DNA of 5,971 nucleotides from Draconibacterium sp. (GTDB lineage Bacteria > Bacteroidota > Bacteroidia > Bacteroidales > Prolixibacteraceae): assembly GCA_015493625.1 (NCBI GenBank), contig WGCT01000194.1, forward strand, positions 1 to 5,971, in the 5' to 3' direction. Of the stretch, positions 1-5,169 are shown in pieces (position 1 is the stretch's first letter; each line of letters opens with the position of its first letter). Made by a program: the position numbers and the translations under genes. The notes under the pieces are model-generated. The model saw only the letters and a program-made list of their open reading frames with translations, was not told the DNA's origin and ran no database searches.

Positions 1-1
1 A

Positions 2-646
2 ATTTATCCCGACTCGGGAGTTGAGCTAACTAAGTTTACAGCGAAGAATTACGACAAAATTATGAATGCTATTTCGTTTGGAATTTACAAACGTTTTATT
101 CATCGGGTTGTAAAAAATATGGGGATTTCGGTTGGTGACAATATATTGGATTTGGGTTGCGGAACCGGTAGAAATGCCCATTTAATGCTCGATTATGCAG
201 GGAAAAAAGGACGATTAACCGGTATCGACATTTCGAAAGAGATGGAGATGCAGTTTTTACTTAAATTCGACGGAAAGCCAAATGTTACTTTTATTAATCA
301 ACGCATCGACCAACCATTTACACTCGAAGAAAAATTCGACAAAGTATTTATCAGTTTTGTCATTCACGGGTTTCCGCACGAAGTAAGAAACACGGTTATT
401 CAGAATGCTTTCAACAATTTAAAACCGGGTGGCGCATTTTATATTCTCGATTTTGCCGAATTCGACATGAAAAAAATGCCTGCGCATCATCGTTTTATTT
501 TTAAGAAAATTGAATGTAAATACGCTTTCGATTACATTGAACGCGACTGGAAAGAGATATTAACAACAACCGGATTTAGCAATTTCGAAGAGAGCTTCTA
601 TTTAAAAAATTATGTACGACTTTTAAAAGCGGTAAAAGCCGAATAG
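2..646 (+). CDS. class I SAM-dependent methyltransferase, 5'-partial
   Basis: A Rossmann-fold methyltransferase that transfers a methyl group from S-adenosylmethionine to an unknown acceptor, probably in the cytosol. Counting from the first in-window ATG (base 62), motif I is ILDLGCGTGRN at residues 28-38 (SAM-binding glycine loop), the acidic end of strand 2 is GIDIS at 54-58, and the post-I region FNNLKPGGAFYILDF lies near 117-131. The frame stays open without a stop from base 2 to base 62, and those 20 codons read like the usual N-terminal lead of this family (GVELTKFTAKNYDKIMN). The ATG at 62 is therefore probably internal, and the real start lies before the window. I see no substrate-specific domain. 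There is no signal peptide in the visible part. The next gene on the same strand begins 110 bp later. The methyltransferase class is secure; the substrate is unknown. Confidence 0.9.
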   Translation: MYPDSGVELTKFTAKNYDKIMNAISFGIYKRFIHRVVKNMGISVGDNILDLGCGTGRNAHLMLDYAGKKGRLTGIDISKEMEMQFLLKFDGKPNVTFINQRIDQPFTLEEKFDKVFISFVIHGFPHEVRNTVIQNAFNNLKPGGAFYILDFAEFDMKKMPAHHRFIFKKIECKYAFDYIERDWKEILTTTGFSNFEESFYLKNYVRLLKAVKAE

Positions 647-680
647 CGTTTTTAAAAATGAAACATTGATGACAAAAGAT

Positions 681-743
681 TTCACACACAGAAGCATGAT
701 TTAGTGAAAGCACTAATTTCCTTGTGTCTTAATTCTTGCTTCT
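681..743. repeat. nested imperfect inverted repeats in the gap before the MBL gene
   Basis: Between the methyltransferase stop and the MBL-fold start lies a dyad-rich stretch. The core is TTAGTG (701-706), loop AAAG, CACTAA (711-716). An outer arm can form from ACAC (686-689) plus AAG (692-694) with CTTGTGT (721-727), leaving a two-base bulge. AGAAGCA (690-696) is also the exact reverse complement of TGCTTCT (737-743), so it could pair there instead, excluding part of the outer arm. The CACA...TGTG character recalls degenerate palindromic intergenic repeats seen in many environmental bacterial genomes. A 5'-leader structure for the MBL/SDR pair is the alternative. No T-tract follows the core, so it is not a standard terminator. 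Confidence 0.45.
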
Positions 744-756
744 AAATTTTAAATAG

Positions 757-1548
757 ATGGGAAAATTAGAGATTACAATTTTAACCGAAAATGTTGCCGG
801 AGGTAAATTCCTTGCAGAACACGGATTGTCGTACCTAATTAATATTGATAATGATTTGGTTTTATTCGACACAGGACACTCCGATGTTTTTCTGAAAAAT
901 GCAAATGCACTCGGGCTCAACATTCATAAAGATGTTTCAAAAGTAGTGTTAAGTCACGGGCACTGGGACCACGGCGACGGGTTGCGGTTTATCGCCAATA
1001 AAACATTAATTACCCATCCCGGCTCGTTTGCAAAACGGTACCGAAAAGCAAATGGCACTACTGTTGGGCTAACACTTTCGGAAAAAGAGATAAGCAAAAA
1101 GTTTACATTAATTGAAAGTAAACGTTCGTATAAAGTTTCGGAAAATCTCTTTTTCCTTGGCGAAATTCCTCGAATAAATAGTTTCGAAAGTAAAACAACA
1201 ACTTTCGAATTAGAAAACGGAGAAGATGATTTTATTCCCGACGATTCGGCACTGGCAGCAATTATAAATAACGAACTTGTTGTTATTACCGGCTGCTCGC
1301 ATTCGGGCATTTGTAACATTTGTGAACACGCTAAAAAAATTACTGGCATTACTAAAATTGCAGCCGTAATTGGCGGGTTTCATCTAAAACATCAGAACAA
1401 CCAAACAAAAAAAACAGTTGAGTATTTTAAGTTAAACGGTGTAAAAAGACTGTTACCATCGCACTGTACAGAGTTGCCGGCTTTAACAATATTTTACGAA
1501 ACATTTAAAACAGAACAAGTAAAAACAGGAGTAAAATTTCAATTTTAA
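757..1548 (+). CDS. MBL-fold metallo-hydrolase, COG1237 (dihydropteroate-synthase-like MBL) type
   Basis: A 263-residue metallo-beta-lactamase-fold enzyme, predicted cytosolic, with no signal peptide. The family signature is clear: AEHGLSYLI at 20-28, FDTGHS at 37-42, the metal motif HGHWDH at 67-72 (H67, H69, D71, H72), GCSHSG with H182, GGFHL with H209 and the terminal SHCTE with H236. This arrangement, including the DDSAL stretch before GCSHSG, matches the COG1237 group. Members are often labelled as synthases related to methanopterin (ribofuranosylaminobenzene phosphate) chemistry, a label that should not be carried over to a bacterium without evidence. All expected metal ligands are present, so a working di-metal hydrolase is likely, with unknown substrate. 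The start is well fixed: an in-frame TAG directly precedes the ATG. It ends one base before the dehydrogenase gene, which implies co-transcription. Confidence 0.9.
   Translation: MGKLEITILTENVAGGKFLAEHGLSYLINIDNDLVLFDTGHSDVFLKNANALGLNIHKDVSKVVLSHGHWDHGDGLRFIANKTLITHPGSFAKRYRKANGTTVGLTLSEKEISKKFTLIESKRSYKVSENLFFLGEIPRINSFESKTTTFELENGEDDFIPDDSALAAIINNELVVITGCSHSGICNICEHAKKITGITKIAAVIGGFHLKHQNNQTKKTVEYFKLNGVKRLLPSHCTELPALTIFYETFKTEQVKTGVKFQF
1183..1209. repeat. perfect 9-bp inverted repeat inside the MBL-fold gene
   Basis: TTCGAAAGT at 1183-1191 is the exact reverse complement of ACTTTCGAA at 1201-1209, with a 9-base A-rich spacer. Each arm carries the self-complementary TTCGAA. The repeat falls in codons for residues about 143-151 (FESKTTTFE), in the variable linker before DDSAL. 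It may simply reflect the strong use of TTC GAA and TCG AAA codons here, but in RNA it would form a stable hairpin for so AT-rich a region. Confidence 0.5.
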
Positions 1549-1549
1549 A

Positions 1550-2356
1550 ATGAGAAAGACAATTCTTATAACGGGCGCAACCGACGGAATAGGAAAAGCA
1601 ACAGCTGAATTCCTGGCAAATGAGGGGCACAAAGTAATTATTCATGCACGTTCGGAAGAAAAGGGAGAAAAGACCGTTAACAAAATTTGGAAAAAAACCG
1701 GAAACAAAACAACAGAGTTTTTGGTAGCCGATTTTACCGAATTGCCGGCTGTAAAGAATATGATTTCGGAACTAAAAAATAGATTTGATACTATTGATGT
1801 TTTAATTAATAATGCAGGAGTTTATCGCCCTGAAAAAACAGTTTTGAGCAACGGATTGGAAGAGACATTTATGGTTAACTATCTGGCACACTTTCACCTC
1901 ACAACTTCGCTGCTTCCTCTGTTAGAAAAGTCGTTACAAGCCCGGATTATTAATGTCTCCTCAATGATTCATGCCACCGAAATAGATTTCGGAAACCTGC
2001 AGGGCGAAAAGTGGTACGATGGCAGCGATGCCTACTCGCGCAGTAAATTGTGCAACGTTTTATTTACCTATAAATTGGCAAACCTGTTAAACAAAAAACC
2101 AATTACTGTTAATGCAATACATCCCGGAGTAATAAATACAAAACTTTTAATTGCCGGCTGGGGGCCGGTTGGCGAAGATGTTAGGTTTGCCGCCCAACGA
2201 TTTGCTTTTCTTGCCGAAGATGAATCGCTAAAACATACAACTGGCAAATGTTTTAGCAATAACCACAAAACCAACTCGGCTCCAATCAGTTATAAAAAAG
2301 AGGTTCAGGATAAAATGTGGGATATTTCAACCGCAATAATTGAGAAAATTTCGTAG
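1550..2356 (+). CDS. short-chain dehydrogenase/reductase (classical SDR, retinol-dehydrogenase-like)
   Basis: A 268-residue NAD(P)-dependent oxidoreductase with a Rossmann fold, predicted cytosolic. Visible motifs in order: the cofactor loop TGATDGIG at 8-15; HARSEE at 32-37, whose Arg34 after strand 2 favours NADP(H) over NAD(H); NNAG at 87-90; catalytic Asn110 (MVNYL); SS at 137-138; the YxxxK pair Y162/K166 (DAYSRSK); and the HPGVINTKL segment after strand 6. All four catalytic positions (N, S, Y, K) are present. Overall it resembles the retinol dehydrogenase / WW-domain oxidoreductase branch, in which many bacterial members have no assigned substrate. The ATG begins one base after the TAA of the MBL gene and has no usable ribosome-binding site of its own (the nearest AGGAG, at 1527-1531, is 18 bases away), so translation is probably coupled to the upstream gene. 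It converges on the PorT-like gene 33 bp downstream. Confidence 0.92.
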   Translation: MRKTILITGATDGIGKATAEFLANEGHKVIIHARSEEKGEKTVNKIWKKTGNKTTEFLVADFTELPAVKNMISELKNRFDTIDVLINNAGVYRPEKTVLSNGLEETFMVNYLAHFHLTTSLLPLLEKSLQARIINVSSMIHATEIDFGNLQGEKWYDGSDAYSRSKLCNVLFTYKLANLLNKKPITVNAIHPGVINTKLLIAGWGPVGEDVRFAAQRFAFLAEDESLKHTTGKCFSNNHKTNSAPISYKKEVQDKMWDISTAIIEKIS

Positions 2357-2389
2357 TTTAAATTATTGCAAAAAGAAATAACTGCTGAA

Positions 2390-3031
2390 TTATAATTTAT
2401 ACCCCACCGAGAGTTTCCAGAGTCGAGTTTTTATCGATTGTTCGCTACTGTTCGAAAGCTCCGGAAATCCAAGATCGTAATAAGCACCCACTTCCCAGTC
2501 GCCAAAGTCCATACCACCGCCAAAAGTAACACCAATATCGAAACGTTTAATTTCGCCTTCGTTATCGCCCCACTTTATTTTTTCTTTTTCAGCCTGACCG
2601 TTACCTGTCCAGTTGTACATGGCCATAACATTTCCGGCAAAACCAATATCGACCCACGGTCCGGCTGCCAAAAACCATTTCGACTTTGCTCCCATATCGA
2701 AATTGGTTTTAAATGTTATTGGCACATCGATGTAGAACAAATTCATTTTCCCGCCATACGGATAAACATTATCGAGCGCATTTATTTTTATCCCCTTTAA
2801 AATAACCATCAATCCGGTTTCGAACGATAGCAGTTCCGAAATTGGTCGTTCGAAACTCGCTCCTGCCTGAAAACCGGGCTGTGTAATATTAAATAAACTG
2901 TTGTATTCAACCCCTTCCGATTTGTACATAAAATCGCTTAAATTCACCCCACCTTTTAACCGTATTGTTTGCGAATAGCTTTGAATAGACAGCATTGCAA
3001 TTGTTGCAAACAGTATGTATTTTAACTTCAT
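2390..3031 (-). CDS. PorT-like outer-membrane beta-barrel protein (OMP_b-brl_2 type)
   Basis: A predicted 213-residue outer-membrane protein. I place the start at the ATG read from base 3031, because it gives a clean Sec signal peptide: KLK basic start, hydrophobic core YILFATIAMLSI, and cleavage after SYS at residue 20, leaving Gln21 first. An upstream in-frame start at 3076 would add 15 residues and bury the signal peptide, so it is less likely. The mature part shows the family pattern: KGGVNLSDF at 26-34, YIDVPITFK at 100-108, AAGPWVDIG at 122-130, and FDIGVTFGGGMDFG near 164-177 followed by a terminal strand ending SVGYKL. Such small barrels are abundant in Bacteroidota, and mostly without known ligand. 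Resemblance to PorT proper is only at fold level, so no type IX secretion role is claimed. It lies alone after a gap of about 430 bp, so it probably has its own promoter. Confidence 0.85.
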   Translation of the reverse strand: MKLKYILFATIAMLSIQSYSQTIRLKGGVNLSDFMYKSEGVEYNSLFNITQPGFQAGASFERPISELLSFETGLMVILKGIKINALDNVYPYGGKMNLFYIDVPITFKTNFDMGAKSKWFLAAGPWVDIGFAGNVMAMYNWTGNGQAEKEKIKWGDNEGEIKRFDIGVTFGGGMDFGDWEVGAYYDLGFPELSNSSEQSIKTRLWKLSVGYKL

Positions 3032-3227
3032 ATATTTTTTATATTTCAATGCAAAATAGTAAAATTTAAACCACAATACGTAGAATCTACCGATTTTCTA
3101 AAGTACTATATCCTTAAATATTTGGGAATGCTTAAAAACTATTTTACTACTCAGCAGATTTAAAGTATTGATTATTAATAGCCCCATGCTTTACATACTG
3201 TGTAAAAACAGTCTTTTTATCATTTGT

Positions 3228-3247
3228 CGTCCCATTTATATGGGACG
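3228..3247. repeat. perfect 8-bp hairpin in the 430-bp gap
   Basis: CGTCCCAT (3228-3235), loop TTAT, ATGGGACG (3240-3247) form a fully complementary stem, with a further T-G wobble outside. It is far richer in G/C than its surroundings. Neither side is followed by a T-tract on its strand, so it is not a typical intrinsic terminator. It overlaps the last codons of the possible minus-strand remnant. It could be an operator-like dyad, a small palindromic repeat unit or an RNA structure. Confidence 0.5.
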
Positions 3248-3276
3248 GAATGTGGAATCTCTCTATTCAATAACCA

Positions 3277-3290
3277 TTGGATAAATCCAA
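3277..3290. repeat. short palindrome TTGGAT-AA-ATCCAA
   Basis: A 6-bp inverted repeat with a two-base centre. Its right arm ATCCAAC (3285-3291) recurs at 3384-3390, about one hundred bases away in the same gap. It is short enough to be chance, and is listed because the gap is otherwise unexplained. Confidence 0.3.
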
Positions 3291-3461
3291 CGTTTAATTG
3301 CAGCAAAAAAGCATTGGAAAAATATCTAATGAGGTTGGGCTGGATATGGATTTTGTTTTCGTACATCCATTTTTGGAGATACTATCCAACTAAAACATTA
3401 ACAGATCTCACTGACACAATGGACATTAAGTCGAGTAATCCAGAAAACAAGCAGGTTTTAC

Positions 3462-4697
3462 TTATTTTACTTTTAATTTATATGAGAAGCCCCACTCAAT
3501 CCAGTCGGCAATTCCACCGTTACGGGTTTTAAGCGCAATATGTGCATCGAGATTATCGGTTATTCCAATTTTACCTCCTACGCGCATATACCATTTTCCA
3601 CGCTGTTCGAAGTTTTTATGAATGTACCTTCCGTAGTTAAACATAAAAGCAAACCGTTCTATTAAATATTGAAATCCGACGTGTGCACCATAAAACGATT
3701 TATCGGCAAAAGTTGTTTCCTGTGGTAATTTATCGTCGTACAAATACTCAACCGAGCCATCGTAAAAAGCATCTATCCCAACCAGTGCTTTAAATTTTCT
3801 TGCAAACTGGTATGCATAATCTACCGACCAAGTACTTGCAACGTAACGTGGTCCTTCGGCTCCGGTAGTATCTACATTTCCATTCTCATCTTTTGCATCT
3901 CCCGGCTCGGCCTGTACAGTAGCAACCGATGCCATAAACTGAAACTCGTGATGAGGTTTAAACACTGATTTTGGTGCATCGACAAACTCGGCACGAATGG
4001 GTGGCTGGTACTCGGGGTCGACAAATTTTGTATAGTTTTTTACTGGATTAAAATAATATGAGACATTAAAATTTAACCCACCCAGATTAATTCCACGTTG
4101 CGGAGTAAATGTCCGTCCGTTACTAAAGTGCAACATTGCCAGTCCCAAACCAATATCAAACCGGTCAGACAATTCATAATCAAATGCAAGATCGAGACAG
4201 AAGTGCAAATTTGTTCGTGCGCCAATATATTTTTGTGTACTATTTGTCTCTGGGTTGTAAGGTTTAAAATCGTACGACAGACCAATTTCCAAATCGGTAC
4301 TAAAAGTAAAATTGGAGAAACGCACCCAAGGTGCACTAAAAAAGAAATACATCGATGAAGGTGCTCCAATTAACGAATCGGCTTCTGCTCCACCTAAATC
4401 AAACCACGACACACCAATCCCATATTTCGGATAGTTGTGCAATCGTTGCCACTCTTTCCGCCCTGTCGATTGAACTCCAAACCTGACCCCCATTCCATAA
4501 AATCCTTTTTTAAACATCTCTTCCATCTTTTCATCGGTACCAAGATGCGTTCCGGAATAACCCGAAACCTGAATAAAATTAAAAAACCCATAGTTTTTAT
4601 CCCGATTAAAATCTTCGGTTGTAAATTTCGAAAACTCCTGAGCAAACAGCGAAATAGTCAAAAATAAAAAGGCAGTCGATATAAATATTCGTTTCAT
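3462..4697 (-). CDS. PagL-like acyloxyacyl hydrolase / lipid A deacylase family outer-membrane protein
   Basis: A 411-residue predicted outer-membrane barrel. Residues 1-19 form a signal peptide (KR start, hydrophobic IFISTAFLFLTISLFA, then Gln20). The N-terminal half carries the PagL signature HFSNG at 190-194 (H190 and S192 in the H-x-S catalytic pair) followed by PQRGIN at 199-204. PagL enzymes remove the 3-O-linked acyl chain of lipid A from within the outer membrane, and a similar lipid hydrolase role is inferred. The protein is much longer than classical PagL (around 150-170 residues): after YYFNPVKNY near 214-222 come roughly 190 residues with more beta-strand-like segments and an acidic, Gly-rich loop at 264-282. 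Longer versions of this kind are common in Bacteroidota. The catalytic Glu of PagL appears to be Asn204 here. The ATG lies 18 bp after the stop of the PEGA lipoprotein gene, implying one transcript. Confidence 0.8.
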   Translation of the reverse strand: MKRIFISTAFLFLTISLFAQEFSKFTTEDFNRDKNYGFFNFIQVSGYSGTHLGTDEKMEEMFKKGFYGMGVRFGVQSTGRKEWQRLHNYPKYGIGVSWFDLGGAEADSLIGAPSSMYFFFSAPWVRFSNFTFSTDLEIGLSYDFKPYNPETNSTQKYIGARTNLHFCLDLAFDYELSDRFDIGLGLAMLHFSNGRTFTPQRGINLGGLNFNVSYYFNPVKNYTKFVDPEYQPPIRAEFVDAPKSVFKPHHEFQFMASVATVQAEPGDAKDENGNVDTTGAEGPRYVASTWSVDYAYQFARKFKALVGIDAFYDGSVEYLYDDKLPQETTFADKSFYGAHVGFQYLIERFAFMFNYGRYIHKNFEQRGKWYMRVGGKIGITDNLDAHIALKTRNGGIADWIEWGFSYKLKVK

Positions 4698-4715
4698 AAT
4701 TTATTGGCTTACTAA

Positions 4716-5114
4716 TTAATTTTGAACTTCAAGATTATACTCAAATCTCCGGGGTCGGGGCCGGTAAATATTCCCCGTAGAATAATCGACAATAAGTGCA
4801 ATACCACCTGTTAATAAATCAACAACAGTGTACGCTGCATCTTGTTTTCTCAAAATCATATACTCTTTCGATTTGTATCCGTCGGCCTTAACTTCCAGAA
4901 TACTTCCGTGCTGAATTTTTCCTTTTTTAATTTTAATTCGTCCCGGGGCTTCTCCAATCAACTCTCCATCGATATATACTTTAGCTGCCGGCAAACTTTT
5001 TCCTGAAAATACCAGTGTGTTTTTTTTCCCTCCTAAAACAGTTGCACAATTCTGAAACAGAAATATTGTAAGTAAAATGAGTAGAACATTTTTTAACTGA
5101 GAAAAAATTTTCAT
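4716..5114 (-). CDS. small lipoprotein with PEGA-like domain
   Basis: A 132-residue predicted lipoprotein. The N-terminus has a basic start, a hydrophobic core (VLLILLTIFLF, residues 10-20) and a Cys at 23 within FQNCATVLGG, the likely lipidation site. The lipobox is not textbook because Asn precedes the Cys, but similar NCAT sequences are common in Bacteroidota lipoproteins. Residues about 42-82 (PAAKVYIDGELIGEAPGRI, then EVKADGYKS) match the PEGA fold, a small beta domain found in surface and envelope proteins. A hydrophobic Gly-rich stretch, VVDLLTGGIALIVDYSTG (97-114), follows, and then a basic RPRPRR segment. This layout is typical of short Bacteroidota lipoproteins of unknown role. It lies 18 bp before the PagL-like gene and 55 bp after the isomerase-like gene, all on the minus strand, so an envelope-related operon is likely. 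There is no enzymatic motif; a structural or binding role is a guess. Confidence 0.8.
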   Translation of the reverse strand: MKIFSQLKNVLLILLTIFLFQNCATVLGGKKNTLVFSGKSLPAAKVYIDGELIGEAPGRIKIKKGKIQHGSILEVKADGYKSKEYMILRKQDAAYTVVDLLTGGIALIVDYSTGNIYRPRPRRFEYNLEVQN

Positions 5115-5169
5115 AAATATATTTTTAGTTAATTACTACTTTAAACTATACACAACGCTCAATTTTTAT

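Larger units (their letters stand above)
3220..3366 (-). pseudogene. possible remnant of a gene's 3' end (48 codons), or a very small ORF
   Basis: On the minus strand an ATG at 3366 opens a 48-codon frame ending in TGA at 3220-3222. The frame is also open for five codons upstream until an in-frame TAG at 3382-3384. The translation looks more protein-like than the surroundings: an amphipathic run (LIRYFSNAFLLQLNVGFIQWLL) followed by a polar tail (NREIPHSVPYKWDDK). The pattern of a long amphipathic helix, W-L, then P-x-S recalls the C-terminal helix of TetR-type ligand domains. That is my impression only and no DNA-binding half is visible. Upstream of the TAG none of the three frames continues as a convincing protein before the next gene at 3462. 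A decayed gene tail is my preferred reading; a chance frame or a real micro-protein remains possible. Confidence 0.3.
3032..3461. other. 430-bp gap with no intact gene that I recognise
   Basis: This stretch lies between the PorT-like start and the stop of the PagL-like gene, and must contain the barrel gene's leader and promoter on the minus strand. The part nearest the start is almost pure A/T. Upstream, a TTG (complement of 3074-3076) lies 15 bases before TATTTTG (complement of 3052-3058), which only loosely resembles the Bacteroidota -33/-7 promoter pattern. Further in are a perfect 8-bp hairpin (3228-3247), a small palindrome (3277-3290) and a protein-like minus-strand frame (3220-3366), each listed separately. 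A plus-strand frame from a TTG at 3224 runs into the end of the PagL-like gene and does not look like a real protein. I see no canonical terminator for the PagL-like gene: only a 5-bp stem, AAAAC (3444-3448) with GTTTT (3455-3459), lies just past its stop, without a T-tract. Confidence 0.6.

Noticed and set aside
669..704. An 11-codon frame (MTKDFTHRSMI) before the MBL gene, whose stop lies in the TTAGTG arm, as in an attenuator leader peptide.
   Set aside because: There is no run of one amino acid, no ribosome-binding site and no T-tract terminator; a frame this short is expected by chance.
2357..2389. Possible bidirectional terminator between the convergent SDR and PorT-like genes.
   Set aside because: Only a 5-bp all-A/T pairing (TTATT 2363-2367 with AATAA 2377-2381) can be found, too weak to call.
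2438..2800. A 120-codon plus-strand frame opposite the PorT-like gene, and similar antisense frames at 954-1349, 4073-4369, 4098-4358 and 4394-4645.
   Set aside because: Each lies opposite or in a shifted frame within a gene with clear family motifs, and none shows motifs of its own.
3052..3076. Bacteroidota-style promoter for the PorT-like gene (TTG then TATTTTG on the minus strand).
   Set aside because: The -7 box is one base short of TAnnTTTG and the spacing of 15 bases is shorter than usual, so it is not called as a feature.
3197..3219. ACTGT/ACAGT stem followed by CTTTTTAT on the plus strand, resembling a weak terminator.
   Set aside because: The stem is only 5 bp and A/T-rich, and no plus-strand gene ends nearby; the last plus-strand stop is at 2356.
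3224..3532. A 102-codon plus-strand frame starting from TTG.
   Set aside because: It starts at a rare codon, has no recognisable motif or sensible composition, and overlaps the end of the well-supported PagL-like gene on the other strand.
232..4632. High frequency of TTCGAA (nine by my count), suggesting a functional motif.
   Set aside because: Nearly all sites lie within genes and are explained by frequent TTC-GAA and TCG-AA codon pairs; two are the arms of the inverted repeat already listed.
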